Shown one piece after another: positions 16,702 to 26,246 of a stretch of DNA of 64,000 bases; the stretch's first letter is position 1, and each line of letters opens with the position of its first letter. Origin of the DNA: Kordia antarctica. Lineage in GTDB: Bacteria; Bacteroidota; Bacteroidia; Flavobacteriales; Flavobacteriaceae. Where the stretch lies: contig NZ_CP019288.1 of NCBI RefSeq assembly GCF_009901525.1, positions 1,426,001-1,490,000 on the forward strand, given 5' to 3'. The notes under the pieces are model-generated. The model was not told the origin of the DNA and made no database searches. It saw nothing but the letters and a program-made list of their open reading frames with translations. A program made the position numbers and the translations under genes.

Positions 16702-17796
16702 TTATAATACTCGCTTCATTATTTGCGATTTTGCAACCGTTTCTTGCCATTCCGATTCCGGATTTGAATCTTTTGTAATTCCGCCGCCAATATAAAGTAT
16801 TCTTTTGTCGTCAGTTAACTCCATACAACGCAGATTTACGTATAATTCTGAGTTGCTTCTCACAGTTCTGTACGCACTATTTTCCTGATTTTTTCGATTG
16901 CGATTTCGAGTCGTTTCTTCACGTTTATTTAATTCTCCTAAATAACCAGCATAGAATTTACGATCATACTTTTCTTCTGCAAGAATAAACGTTTTTGCAG
17001 CTTCTGTTGGAAAACCACAAATAGCTGGTGTTGGATGCAAATTTGTAATAATATCGCCAATATTTACAGTCGTAGTCATTCTTCCAGAAATCATCGAACA
17101 TAAGTGTAACAAACTTCCTGCTTGGTGCGTTTCTGCTTCACTTACCACTAAATTTGTCGTTAAATCTAGTAAACTATTTTTTATATAATCCGTTACAATT
17201 TGCTGTTCTTCGAGTTCTTTTTGATTCCAAGAAACAGCAACATTTTCTTGAAACTTTCGCGTTCCTGCCAAAGACATGGTTGTAATTGTATTTCCTTTTG
17301 CACTTACCAACGTTTCCGGTGTTGCGCCTGCCCAAAACCCAACTTTCGGATGAAACCAAATGTATACAAACGCCGTTGGATAGTTGATTAATAATTGTTG
17401 AAATAATAGAAAAGAATCTTTTTTTGAATCGATTTCTTCTTTTCGTGATACTACAATTTTTTCTATTTCAGAATCTTGAATGGTTTCAATTGCTTTTTGG
17501 ACTAATTGCTCGTATTTTTTTTTCGCTTCCGCAGAAGGATCATAGATTTCGTTGATGATATTGGCTGATTCAAAATTGGTAATTTCACCTTCAAAAGTTT
17601 CATCAAACGGAAGTAAAATAGCTTTCTGAGTCGCATCAAAAGGCGCAAATATAAAACCACTTTCTGTAAAATCTGAAACAGTATGCAACCTATCATCATT
17701 CTGAAAAATAACGTTTACAGAAATTGCATTTGATTTGCGATATGCAACAAAAGGAAGTTTTTTATCTAGGTGTTCTTTTAACTTTTTTAGTATCAA
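16702..17796 (-). CDS. menF: isochorismate synthase (MenF)
   Basis: A 364-residue chorismate-utilising enzyme that isomerises chorismate to isochorismate. The C-terminal chorismate-binding domain is intact: IEKIVVSRKEE (111-121), GATPETLVSA (157-166), MSLAGTRK (174-181), LHPTPAICGFPTEAA and a late YAGYLGEL. The N-terminal region is short, as in Bacteroidota MenF. It lies between a hotdog thioesterase (12 nt upstream) and menD (34 nt downstream). The men context argues against an anthranilate or salicylate synthase. Confidence 0.94.
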   Translation of the reverse strand: MILKKLKEHLDKKLPFVAYRKSNAISVNVIFQNDDRLHTVSDFTESGFIFAPFDATQKAILLPFDETFEGEITNFESANIINEIYDPSAEAKKKYEQLVQKAIETIQDSEIEKIVVSRKEEIDSKKDSFLLFQQLLINYPTAFVYIWFHPKVGFWAGATPETLVSAKGNTITTMSLAGTRKFQENVAVSWNQKELEEQQIVTDYIKNSLLDLTTNLVVSEAETHQAGSLLHLCSMISGRMTTTVNIGDIITNLHPTPAICGFPTEAAKTFILAEEKYDRKFYAGYLGELNKREETTRNRNRKNQENSAYRTVRSNSELYVNLRCMELTDDKRILYIGGGITKDSNPESEWQETVAKSQIMKRVL

Positions 17797-17808
17797 ATCG
17801 AAAGAAAA

Positions 17809-18228
17809 TTATTTTTTTAAAACAATCGTTGTCAATTTACAGAGCGAAATCAAAGCGCCTTCTTCATCTACTACTCTAATTTCCCAAAGATGTGTGGTTC
17901 TTCCTTTGTGAATTGGTCGTGCTGTAGCAAAAACTTCGCCCGAAACTTTGCTTTTCAAATGATTTGCCGAAATTTCTAAGCCTTTTACTTTGTATTTTGC
18001 CGTATCTATGAATAAATGTGAAGCCGTACTTCCCACAGTTTCTGCCAATGCAACTGTTGCGCCACCGTGTAAAATTCCTTGTGGCTGATGCACGCGAACG
18101 TTTACAGGCATTTTTGCGGTTAGGTAATCTTCGCCAACATCTGTATACGAAATTTGCAATGTTTGCAAAAGTGTATTTGGTACAATTGCGTTGAGTTGTT
18201 GTAGAATTTCCTGTTTATTCAAATCCAT
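17809..18228 (-). CDS. PaaI/hotdog-fold thioesterase, probable DHNA-CoA thioesterase
   Basis: A 139-residue hotdog-fold acyl-CoA thioesterase of the PaaI/YdiI group. The signature QGILHGGATVALAETVGS (residues 50-67) contains the acidic catalytic residue E63 and the H54-G-G turn. It is the first gene of the leftward thioesterase-menF-menD run, only 12 nt before menF. The step DHNA-CoA to DHNA needs such an enzyme (MenI/YdiI in other bacteria), so context supports that role. Substrate specificity cannot be read from the sequence. Confidence 0.85.
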   Translation of the reverse strand: MDLNKQEILQQLNAIVPNTLLQTLQISYTDVGEDYLTAKMPVNVRVHQPQGILHGGATVALAETVGSTASHLFIDTAKYKVKGLEISANHLKSKVSGEVFATARPIHKGRTTHLWEIRVVDEEGALISLCKLTTIVLKK

Positions 18229-18307
18229 TTAATATATTTATAAACTATTATTGATTACTTTTTTTTTAGAAAGTATAAAAATACAAAACCCAAGCGCAAT
18301 TATAAAG

Positions 18308-18952
18308 ATGAAAGAAAAAGAAATCTCATACCAAATTACAAATACCTATTCTACGATGAATGAACTGACCGACAAAACAAAAAATGTTTGGTTTGTATGT
18401 CACGGAATTGGCTATTTGAGTCGTTATTTTATTACCTATTTTGGTCAGCTAAATGCGGAAGATAATTACATTATTGCGCCACAAGCTTCTTCTAAATATT
18501 ATTTGAAAAACGAATACAAACACGTTGGCGCAAGTTGGTTGACAAAAGAAAATACTAAGGCAGAAATTGAAAACGTACACGCAAACTTGAATGCTATTTA
18601 CAATGCTGAACAAATTCCAGAAAATGTGAATTTCTATGTTTTAGGCTTCTCACAAGGTGTTTCTGTTGCAATGCGATGGATTTCACGCTATAAAATTCTT
18701 TGTGACAAAATAATTATCTATGCAGGAAGTATTCCATCAGAATTAACAGTAAAAGATTTTGAATTTATCGATCATGAAAAAACAAAAGTGATAAATATTG
18801 TGGGAACGCAAGATGAATATTTAACCGAACAACGCATGCAACAAGAACATGAAAAAATGGAGTTACTATTCGGTAAACACTACATTTTCAACACATTTGA
18901 AGGCAGACACGAAATGTCCATGAAAGTACTGTTGGAATTAGAAAAAAAATAA
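18308..18952 (+). CDS. alpha/beta-fold serine hydrolase (phospholipase/carboxylesterase-like)
   Basis: I start at 18308 (MKEKEISYQITNTY, 214 aa); the 19 codons upstream look like leader. The catalytic triad is visible: nucleophile S115 in VLGFSQGVS, D169 in VGTQDEYL and H201 in EGRHEMS. The GFSQG elbow is typical of the phospholipase/carboxylesterase family PF02230, small cytoplasmic esterases. It is divergent from the menF operon (79 nt apart). It is not an obvious MenH (SHCHC synthase), although it would be the only alpha/beta hydrolase near the men genes. Confidence 0.82.
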   Translation: MKEKEISYQITNTYSTMNELTDKTKNVWFVCHGIGYLSRYFITYFGQLNAEDNYIIAPQASSKYYLKNEYKHVGASWLTKENTKAEIENVHANLNAIYNAEQIPENVNFYVLGFSQGVSVAMRWISRYKILCDKIIIYAGSIPSELTVKDFEFIDHEKTKVINIVGTQDEYLTEQRMQQEHEKMELLFGKHYIFNTFEGRHEMSMKVLLELEKK

Positions 18953-19111
18953 AACCTAGTAAACTTACGTACCAATAGTAAGGCGATCACGTAATGGGCT
19001 TTCTTTTTTTATCTGTATGTTTGTATCAACGAAAATATAACTGAGCAAAATTTTATTTCCTAAAAAACCTAAATTAACTCAGTCACAAATCAAATAACCA
19101 ATCAACCAACC

Positions 19112-19146
19112 AAAAAAGCACAATTTTAAACAAGTTGTGCTTTTTT
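19112..19146 (+). terminator. rho-independent terminator between the hydrolase and recQ
   Basis: AAAAAAGCACAA pairs perfectly with TTGTGCTTTTTT around an 11-base loop. It lies 160 nt after the serine hydrolase stop and 160 nt before recQ. The rest of the 18953-19306 spacer shows only AT-rich sequence. Confidence 0.75.
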
Positions 19147-19306
19147 ATTTATCTAATTTTCAAATGATTACAGCGTATTTCCCATTAAATAAATAAAGTA
19201 TTCATTATTGTTAGTACTATAAATAGTTGTTTTTACAATTTTAAATATAAGTTTCACACTACAAAATCATACATTTCTCGCTATTTTTTTACTTTCTTTG
19301 TAAAAT

Positions 19307-21409
19307 ATGATAGCCCCGACAAAAATTAAAAGTACCCTAAAAGAGTATTTCGGATATGATGCATTCCGACCACTTCAAGAAACTATAATCAATTCTATTT
19401 TTGATGGAAAGGATAACTTGGTGATTATGCCTACTGGTGGCGGAAAATCAATTTGCTTCCAATTACCTGCAATTTTATTGGACGGAATTACGATTGTAAT
19501 TTCTCCGTTAATTGCATTAATGAAAGATCAGGTTGATGGATTAACGACCAACGGAATTTCGGCAGCATACATTAACAGTAGTCAAAGTGAACCTGAACAA
19601 CAAGAAATTTATGCTAAGATTGCTGCTGGTGAGATTAAATTATTATACACTGCGCCAGAAAGTTTATCGTATTTAGAGCATGTTTTTAATAGTCAAACTA
19701 TAAGCTTAATAGCTATTGATGAAGCGCATTGTATTTCTTCTTGGGGACACGATTTTCGTCCTGCGTATACAAATCTTGGTTATTTAAAAAATCGTTTTCC
19801 GAATATTCCTATAATTGCCTTGACAGCAACTGCCGATAAAGCTACGCGTGAAGATATTGCCAATCAGTTGAATATTCCGAATGCAACACAACATATTGCT
19901 TCTTTTGATCGGAAAAATTTAGAGTTGGAAGTTAGACCTGCAAATGATCGTGTAAAACAAATTATAAGTTTTATAGACGAGCAACCAAACGAAAGTGGTA
20001 TTATTTATTGCTTAAGCAGAAAAGCCACAGAAGCCGTTGCGGATAAATTAAAAGCCGCTAGTATCAACGCGAAAGCGTATCATGCGGGAATTTCACATGA
20101 TAAACGTTCACAAATTCAAGAAGATTTTATCAATGATAAATGTCAAGTTATTTGTGCAACAATTGCTTTTGGTATGGGAATCGACAAATCGAATGTACGT
20201 TGGGTTATTCATTATAATTTGCCTAAAAACATTGAAGGTTATTACCAAGAAATTGGTCGTGCAGGTCGCGATGGTTTGCCTTCCAATACGATCCTTTTTC
20301 ACAGTTATAGCGATGTAATTCAGTTACAGAAGTTTGCACAGAATTCTGGAAATGTAGAAGTGCAACTCGCCAAGTTGGACCGAATGAAAGAATACGCAGA
20401 TGCATTGAGTTGTCGTAGAAAGATTTTGTTGAGCTATTTTGGCGAATTGATTAGTGAAGATTGTGGAAATTGCGATGTTTGTAAAAATCCACCACAGTTT
20501 TTTGACGGAACTATTATTGCGCAAAAAGCATTATCAACAGTAGCAAGATTGGATGGACAAGAACCGATTGGCGTTGTGATTGATGTTTTGCGTGGCGCAC
20601 AAAATAGCGCGATTTTAGAGAAAGGATATGAAAACGTTAAAACATTCGGAATTGCCAACGATATTTCTTGGCTCGATTGGAAACAATATGTAACACAACT
20701 CGTGAATCTTGGATATGTAGAAATTGCTTTTCATCAAAATAATAAGTTGAAATTGACCGAGTTTGCGAAAGATGTTTTGTTTAATGGAAAAAAAGTAGCA
20801 CTTGCTAATTTAGTAGAAGCTGCGGCAACTATTGAAGAAGAAAAGGCAAAAACAACAAAAGTTAAGAAGAATTCGTTATTTGAACGTTTGCGTCAATTAC
20901 GTTTGGACATTGCCAGAGAAGAAAATGTGCCAGCGTATCAAATTTTTAATGATGCTACGCTTAAAGAAATGGAAATCAAACGTCCAATTACGGACGAAGA
21001 GTTTATGGAAATTAATGGTGTCGGACGTAGAAAGATGGAGAATTACGGATATCAATTCATCAAGGAAATCATCAAATTTGCAGAAGAAAAGAAACAAAAA
21101 CGTAAAGTTGATACGACAAAGAAAACATACGAATTGTATCAACAAGGTTTGTCGATTGCCGAAATTGCAAAAGAACGTAAACTTGCAGAAACGACTATTT
21201 TTTCACATATTTCCAAGTTATATGGAGACGGAAAAGATATTGATATGCTTCAATTTATTGATAAACACGATTTGGAAAACATCCGAAAAGCAAAAGTCGA
21301 ACTTGAAGATCCAGATACTTTGAAAGCGTATTTTCAACATTTTGAAGAAGCCGTTCCGTATGCGACTATTCGTGTTGGATTGTCTATTTTGAATAGAGAG
21401 GATGCTTGA
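19307..21409 (+). CDS. recQ: ATP-dependent DNA helicase RecQ
   Basis: A 700-residue superfamily 2 helicase. Order of parts: Walker A PTGGGKS (42-48), DEAH box (138-141), the helicase C domain with QIGRAGRDG-type motif (here EIGRAGRDGLP), and the RQC zinc site (SCRRKIL...CGNCDVC, about 366-391). Then follow the winged helix, the HRDC domain (about 520-600) and a C-terminal helix-turn-helix extension (TYELYQQGLSIAEIAKERKL...) seen in many RecQ proteins of this phylum. It unwinds recombination and replication intermediates. It is monocistronic, with the tandem duplication downstream. Confidence 0.96.
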   Translation: MIAPTKIKSTLKEYFGYDAFRPLQETIINSIFDGKDNLVIMPTGGGKSICFQLPAILLDGITIVISPLIALMKDQVDGLTTNGISAAYINSSQSEPEQQEIYAKIAAGEIKLLYTAPESLSYLEHVFNSQTISLIAIDEAHCISSWGHDFRPAYTNLGYLKNRFPNIPIIALTATADKATREDIANQLNIPNATQHIASFDRKNLELEVRPANDRVKQIISFIDEQPNESGIIYCLSRKATEAVADKLKAASINAKAYHAGISHDKRSQIQEDFINDKCQVICATIAFGMGIDKSNVRWVIHYNLPKNIEGYYQEIGRAGRDGLPSNTILFHSYSDVIQLQKFAQNSGNVEVQLAKLDRMKEYADALSCRRKILLSYFGELISEDCGNCDVCKNPPQFFDGTIIAQKALSTVARLDGQEPIGVVIDVLRGAQNSAILEKGYENVKTFGIANDISWLDWKQYVTQLVNLGYVEIAFHQNNKLKLTEFAKDVLFNGKKVALANLVEAAATIEEEKAKTTKVKKNSLFERLRQLRLDIAREENVPAYQIFNDATLKEMEIKRPITDEEFMEINGVGRRKMENYGYQFIKEIIKFAEEKKQKRKVDTTKKTYELYQQGLSIAEIAKERKLAETTIFSHISKLYGDGKDIDMLQFIDKHDLENIRKAKVELEDPDTLKAYFQHFEEAVPYATIRVGLSILNREDA

Positions 21410-21467
21410 TTGGTTTTTCTAATTCTATTTATTAAAAAATAGTATTAATAACCCGTTGTGTATTTTG

Positions 21468-22074
21468 ATAAAATTCGTCAATTCGAGTGAATTTTACGAT
21501 TGAATATGAGTGAAATTTGTATCGAGAATAGAATTTTTTACACTAAAAAGGTTCTCGATACGATTTTTCGTGCCTCAAAATCACTCGAACTGACGCTTCT
21601 ATTATACTTTTGATTTTAAAATTCACAACGGGTTATTAACAATAATTACAATTGTGCGTAATTTTCTTCACAATCATACAATAGTAGTAGGGTTTTGCAA
21701 GCTTCCTATTTTAAAATACTTCAGATAATAAATTTGATATTTCTAAAAAAATCAGCTAACTTCCTGAAATAAAATTCGTCAATTCGAGTGAATTTTACGA
21801 TTGAATATGAGTGAAATTTGTATCGAGAATAGAATTTTTTACACTAAAAAGGTTCTCGATACGATTTTTCGTGCCTCAAAATCACTCGAACTGACGCTTC
21901 TATTATACTTTTGATTTTAAAATTCACAACGGGTTATTAACAATAATTACAATTGTGCGTAATTTTCTTCACAATCATACAATAGTAGTAGGGTTTTGCA
22001 AGCTTCCTATTTTAAAATACTTCAGATAATAAATTTGATATTTCTAAAAAAATCAGCTAACTTCCTGAAATAAA
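21468..22074. repeat. perfect tandem duplication, unit 301 bp, two copies
   Basis: Bases 21468-21773 are repeated at 21769-22074 with a period of 301; I see no difference between the copies. Each unit holds an inverted pair of the TTCGAGTGA...TGTATCGAGAA element (able to form a long hairpin), a CACAACGGGTTATTAACAAT stretch and about 150 bp of other AT-rich sequence. The right copy ends about 30 nt before the ATG of the T9SS surface protein gene, so its promoter lies inside or at the edge of the duplication. The identity implies recent origin or ongoing homogenisation. Confidence 0.95.
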
Positions 22075-22104
22075 TCAATTTATACCAACCAAAACCATCT
22101 TACC

Positions 22105-23757
22105 ATGAAAAAAACTTTATTTTTTTTACTACTTTTTTGTACAGGAATGTCATTTACACATGCACAAGGAATTTTTGACGATTCCATTCATACAGCGACC
22201 AATTTTGGAAGTGTAAATTCGCCAGGAGCTGAAGGCGTTCAGAATATTATTGACCAAAATTCGAACACTAAGTTCCTAGATTTTGATGCTTTTGACGGAA
22301 TTGGTTTTCAAGTAGATTTACTAGGCGTTTCAAAAACTGCCATCGGAATGGAGTATGTAACTGCAAATGATGCCGAAGAAAGAGATCCAACAAATTATGA
22401 AGTATTTGGCTCTAACGATGGAACAAATTATACAAGCATTGCCACAGGAGCAATTCCATGTATTTCTACACGTTTTTTTTCCAGAACATTCTCTTTTGCA
22501 AATACAAATTCATATACATATTATAGAGTGAATTTTACAGGAACTTGTGGCACTTCAAATATCAACCAAATTGCAGATGTTCAATTATTTGAATCTATTG
22601 GAGATTCGCCAGTAATTACATGTCCTTCAAATATTTCCATGAATAATACAACTGGACAATGTGATACAGTTATAAATTATACAGTTACTGCAAACGATAC
22701 CGAAGATGGCGCATTAACACCAACGGTAACTTCTGGTTTGGCTTCTGGCGCATCTTTTCCAGTAGGAATCACGGAAATTTTCATGAGCGTTACCGATAGT
22801 GACAATAATACTTCGAGTTGTAGTTTTACTGTTACTGTTGTTGATACCGAAAATCCTGTGGCTGGTTGTCCTGCAAATATTATGCAAACTGCCGCTAATT
22901 TTGGAGATACTACTGCTGTGGTAAATTATGCGTTGACTCCAACTGACAATTGTGTGTTGATTAATCCGTTGCCGAATTTTACACCTTTGACAACTATTAA
23001 CGGAAAAGCGTATTATTTATCAGATACTTCATTTTTTCCACAAGATGCTTTTAATGATGCTATTGCGCAAAATGGATTTGTCGGAACTATTAGAAATGCT
23101 ACTGATAATGCACTTATTACAGAAGCTGTAAATAGAGTTGGTGGCGCAGGAGATTTACTTATTGGCTATAATGACGTAGCTACCGAAGGAAATTTTGTAT
23201 GGCAAAGCGGCGATACAGCAACTTATAATAATTGGAATCCTGGAGAACCAAATAATGCAGGAAATGAAGATTATACAGTAAGTCAATCTAGTGGCGGTTG
23301 GAATGATGTTACGAACGGAACTGCATACAGATATCTTTTAGAAATTGATTATATTCCTACACAAACGGCTGGTTTGGCAAGCGGAAGTGATTTCCCAATT
23401 GGAACTACAACAAATACTTTTACAATTACTGATTTGGCAGGAAACTCCGTAATGTGTTCTTTTGATGTAACTGTAGATGCGAATTTGAGCGTTACTGAAA
23501 ATGCGTTTTCAAATAGTATAAAACTTTTTCCTAATCCAACGAAAGATGTCATTACCATTAATAGTGTTACAAACATTTCCATAGATCGTATAACTATTTT
23601 GGATTTGAATGGTAGAATAGTAAAAACTATCACAAATATTGGTCAACTTTCTGATGAAAAAACAATTGATATTTCAACTCTTTCTGCCGGAATGTATTTT
23701 GTTAAAATTGAAGATACAGAGAGTAGAATCGCTGTAAAGCGACTTGTAAAAAACTAA
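22105..23757 (+). CDS. T9SS-secreted surface protein: F5/8-like, HYR and nested C-type lectin domains
   Basis: A 550-residue exported protein. Parts in order: signal peptide (1-20); a discoidin/F5-8-like domain (about 25-165, with YEVFGSNDGTNYTSI); HYR domain 1 (170-246, ITCPSNISM...SFTVTVVD). The start of HYR domain 2 (253-283) is interrupted by a C-type lectin domain (298-416; GKAYYLSD, WNPGEPNN at 377-384, GGWNDV), after which the HYR sequence resumes (418-457, QTAGLASGSDFPIGTTT...CSFDVTV). Last comes a Por-type T9SS sorting tail (about 470-550, LFPNPTKDVITI...GMYFVKI). It is probably a cell-surface or secreted adhesin. WNPGEPNN corresponds to the Ca2+/sugar-binding EPN-type motif. Confidence 0.9.
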   Translation: MKKTLFFLLLFCTGMSFTHAQGIFDDSIHTATNFGSVNSPGAEGVQNIIDQNSNTKFLDFDAFDGIGFQVDLLGVSKTAIGMEYVTANDAEERDPTNYEVFGSNDGTNYTSIATGAIPCISTRFFSRTFSFANTNSYTYYRVNFTGTCGTSNINQIADVQLFESIGDSPVITCPSNISMNNTTGQCDTVINYTVTANDTEDGALTPTVTSGLASGASFPVGITEIFMSVTDSDNNTSSCSFTVTVVDTENPVAGCPANIMQTAANFGDTTAVVNYALTPTDNCVLINPLPNFTPLTTINGKAYYLSDTSFFPQDAFNDAIAQNGFVGTIRNATDNALITEAVNRVGGAGDLLIGYNDVATEGNFVWQSGDTATYNNWNPGEPNNAGNEDYTVSQSSGGWNDVTNGTAYRYLLEIDYIPTQTAGLASGSDFPIGTTTNTFTITDLAGNSVMCSFDVTVDANLSVTENAFSNSIKLFPNPTKDVITINSVTNISIDRITILDLNGRIVKTITNIGQLSDEKTIDISTLSAGMYFVKIEDTESRIAVKRLVKN

Positions 23758-23782
23758 CATTTAAAAAAATACTCAAAAAAAA

Positions 23783-23812
23783 AAAAGCAGCTCAATTGAG
23801 CTGCTTTTCTTG
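23783..23812 (+). terminator. terminator of the T9SS surface protein gene
   Basis: A perfect inverted repeat, AAAAGCAGCTCAA with TTGAGCTGCTTTT, sits 25 nt after the stop codon and is followed by T-rich sequence. Confidence 0.88.
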
Positions 23813-23843
23813 TATTTATAAATGAACTAAAGTTTCAAATCTG

Positions 23844-24005
23844 TTCTCGATACAATTTTTATCTACTATGATTGTGCTTCATTTGATGCATTCAATATGA
23901 TAAAAATTACTCGAACTGACGTTTTTAAATACGAATTACGTCAGATTGAGTGAAATTCTAAAAGAATTTTGTATCGAAATCTACCCTTCGACTCCGCTCA
24001 GGGTG
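23844..24005. repeat. inverted pair of dispersed repeat units plus a CTTCGACTCCGCTCA unit
   Basis: 23844-23921 (TTCTCGATACAATTTTT...TCGAACTGACG) and 23938-23980 (ACGTCAGATTGAGTGAAATT...TTTTGTATCGA) are opposed copies of the TTCGAGTGA...TATCGAGAA family also seen at 7295-7339, in the 301-bp duplication and at 32141-32193. 23983-24005 is a CCTTCGACTCCGCTCAGGGT-type unit. They lie between the convergent T9SS gene and dnaK. Confidence 0.75.
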
Positions 24006-24007
24006 AA

Positions 24008-25915
24008 CTACTTGACTTCTTCGAAGTCTACGTCTTGAACGTCTTCTCCGTCTTTAGCTTCATCTTCACCTGTTGGAGCTTCTGGTTCAGCTGCTCCACC
24101 TTCTTGTCCGTCTGCTTGCGCTTTGTACATTTCTTCACTGGCAACTTTCCAAGCTTCGTTGATTTTCTCTAAAGCAGGATCAATTACAGCGATGTCTTTT
24201 GTTTCGTACGCTGCTTTTAATTCAGCCAAAGCATCTTCGATTGGCTTTTTCTTATCATCCGATAATTTTTCACCAAATTCTTTTAGTTGCTTTTCTGTTT
24301 GGAAAATCATTGAATCTGCTTCATTCAATTTGTCAACAGTTTCTTTTACTTTTTTATCCGCTTCCGCATTTTCTTCTGCTTCTTGCTTCATTTTCTTGAT
24401 TTCTTCTTCTGTTAATCCTGAAGAAGCTTCAATACGAATGTTTTGCTCTTTGTTTGTCCCTTTATCTTTCGCAGAAACTTGGATAATTCCGTTTGCGTCA
24501 ATATCGAATGTTACTTCAATTTGAGGAACTCCTCTTTGTGATGGCGGAATTCCATCTAAATGGAAACGACCAATTGTTTTGTTATTCGCTGCCATTGGAC
24601 GTTCACCTTGTAATACGTGAATTTCCACAGATGATTGATTATCCGCTGCCGTAGAGAATACTTGAGATTTCTTTGTTGGAATTGTAGTGTTAGCGTCAAT
24701 AAGCTTTGTCATTACATTCCCCATAGTCTCAATTCCAAGAGAAAGTGGTGTTACATCTAATAATAAGACATCTTTTACTTCTCCTGTTAAAACTCCACCT
24801 TGAATTGCTGCACCAACGGCAACAACTTCATCAGGGTTTACTCCTTTACTTGGTTTTTTATTAAAGAATTTCTCTACTGCTTCTTGTACTGCAGGAATTC
24901 GAGTTGAACCACCAACTAAGATAATTTCGTCAATATCTCCTATTGATAAACCTGCATTTTTCAATGCTGTTTGGCAAGGTTCGATTGTTCTTTTTACTAA
25001 ATCGTCAATTAATTGCTCAAATTTTGCTCTCGTTAATGTACGTACCAAGTGTTTTGGCCCACTAGCTGTTGCTGTAATATATGGCAAGTTAATTTCCGTA
25101 GAAGCTGTACTTGATAATTCAATTTTTGCTTTTTCAGAAGCTTCTTTTAAACGTTGTAGCGCCATTGGATCTTTACGTAAATCCATTCCTTCTTCACTGT
25201 TAAACTCTTCAGCCAACCAATTTATGATTTTCTCATCAACATCATCACCACCTAAGTGTGTATCTCCGTCTGTAGCTAATACTTCAAAAACTCCATCTCC
25301 TAATTCTAAGATAGAAACATCATGTGTTCCACCTCCGAAGTCAAAAACAGCGATTTTTTGATCTATTCCTTTTTTATCCATTCCATAAGCTAATGCCGCA
25401 GCAGTTGGCTCATTGATAATTCTTCTTACTTTCAATCCTGCAATTTCTCCCGCTTCTTTCGTTGCTTGACGTTGTGCATCATTAAAATATGCTGGTACTG
25501 TAATTACTGCTTCTGTAACATCGTGTCCTAAGAATTCTTCTGCTGTTTTCTTCATTTTTTGAAGAATCATAGCTGATAATTCTTGTGGAGAATATAAACG
25601 TCCGTCAATGTCTACTCTTGGTGTATCGTTGTCTCCTTTTACTACTTTATATGGTACGCGTCCAGCTTCTTTAGAAGACTCTGAAAATTTGTTCCCCATA
25701 AAACGTTTGATAGAATAAACAGTTTTTGTAGGGTTCGTTACAGATTGTCTTTTTGCAGGATCACCAACTTTGATTTCTCCTCCTTCAACAAAAGCAATAA
25801 CAGAAGGAGTTGTTCTTTTTCCTTCAGCGTTTGCAATTACTACTGGCTCGTTTCCTTCCATTACAGAAACACATGAGTTCGTAGTTCCTAAATCGATTCC
25901 AATAATTTTACTCAT
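24008..25915 (-). CDS. dnaK: molecular chaperone DnaK (Hsp70)
   Basis: A 635-residue Hsp70 chaperone. The N-terminus ([20 protein letters not shown]), the nucleotide-binding domain signatures ([11 protein letters not shown] near 193-203; [11 protein letters not shown] near 337-347), the substrate-binding domain and the acidic C-terminal tail ([13 protein letters not shown], ending in the usual EEVK) are all present. It assists folding and stress recovery with DnaJ and GrpE, which are not in this window. Its upstream region contains a possible -24/-12 promoter and inverted repeats (25981-26063). It diverges from sdaA. Confidence 0.98.
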   Translation of the reverse strand: MSKIIGIDLGTTNSCVSVMEGNEPVVIANAEGKRTTPSVIAFVEGGEIKVGDPAKRQSVTNPTKTVYSIKRFMGNKFSESSKEAGRVPYKVVKGDNDTPRVDIDGRLYSPQELSAMILQKMKKTAEEFLGHDVTEAVITVPAYFNDAQRQATKEAGEIAGLKVRRIINEPTAAALAYGMDKKGIDQKIAVFDFGGGTHDVSILELGDGVFEVLATDGDTHLGGDDVDEKIINWLAEEFNSEEGMDLRKDPMALQRLKEASEKAKIELSSTASTEINLPYITATASGPKHLVRTLTRAKFEQLIDDLVKRTIEPCQTALKNAGLSIGDIDEIILVGGSTRIPAVQEAVEKFFNKKPSKGVNPDEVVAVGAAIQGGVLTGEVKDVLLLDVTPLSLGIETMGNVMTKLIDANTTIPTKKSQVFSTAADNQSSVEIHVLQGERPMAANNKTIGRFHLDGIPPSQRGVPQIEVTFDIDANGIIQVSAKDKGTNKEQNIRIEASSGLTEEEIKKMKQEAEENAEADKKVKETVDKLNEADSMIFQTEKQLKEFGEKLSDDKKKPIEDALAELKAAYETKDIAVIDPALEKINEAWKVASEEMYKAQADGQEGGAAEPEAPTGEDEAKDGEDVQDVDFEEVK

Positions 25916-25980
25916 AATCTTATTTTTTTACTTTTTATATGTTGTGTTATGATATACTTTTTTTTAACTGTTTACCATAA

Positions 25981-25997
25981 GACAATGACTATGCCAA
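25981..25997 (-). promoter_or_regulatory. sigma54-like -24/-12 element upstream of dnaK
   Basis: Read on the minus strand the sequence is TTGGCATAGTCATTGTC, close to the sigma54 consensus TGGCAC-N5-TTGC: GG is present at -24, but GT stands where GC is expected at -12. It lies 66 nt before the dnaK ATG. Similar TTGGCA-type motifs precede chaperone genes in flavobacteria as far as I recall; this is inference. Confidence 0.45.
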
Positions 25998-26016
25998 CAC
26001 GAAATTGACTAAGTTT

Positions 26017-26063
26017 TGTCAGACAGATTTGCGATTATATTAAAAATAAATGACAGGTTGTCA
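26017..26063. promoter_or_regulatory. TGTC/GACA inverted repeats upstream of dnaK, possible activator sites
   Basis: TGTCAGACA (26017-26025) and TGACAGGTTGTCA (26051-26063) are both inverted repeats built from the same TGTC/GACA half-sites. They lie 20-80 nt upstream of the -24/-12-like element, where an enhancer-binding activator would sit. Confidence 0.4.
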
Positions 26064-26246
26064 GAACTTTTACATTTTCATGTGTTTGTATATATTTGTT
26101 TTTCAACGGACACATGCTGTTCGCTATTAATCATTTGTTTAGGTGATACCATTTTTAATATGCTCGTTTCATAAATAAAATTCATGTAATAGATACATAT
26201 TGTTAATCTTAATCATATATATTTGTTTTACCAAATTGAAAATAGA

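Larger units (their letters stand above)
25916..26246. other. regulatory spacer between divergent dnaK and L-serine dehydratase genes
   Basis: This 331-bp stretch has no gene. On the dnaK side it carries the candidate -24/-12 element and two GACA/TGTC inverted repeats. On the other side are two TATATTTG boxes, at 26091-26098 and 26218-26225, matching TAnnTTTG; the second lies 21 nt before the sdaA ATG. Confidence 0.6.

Noticed and set aside
18308-18952. Assignment of the serine hydrolase as MenH
   Set aside because: The GFSQG nucleophile and overall pattern fit the phospholipase/carboxylesterase family, and it is divergent from the men operon.
20832-21323. 163-aa rightward ORF inside recQ
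   Set aside because: It is a lysine-rich shadow of the recQ HRDC/HTH region in another frame.
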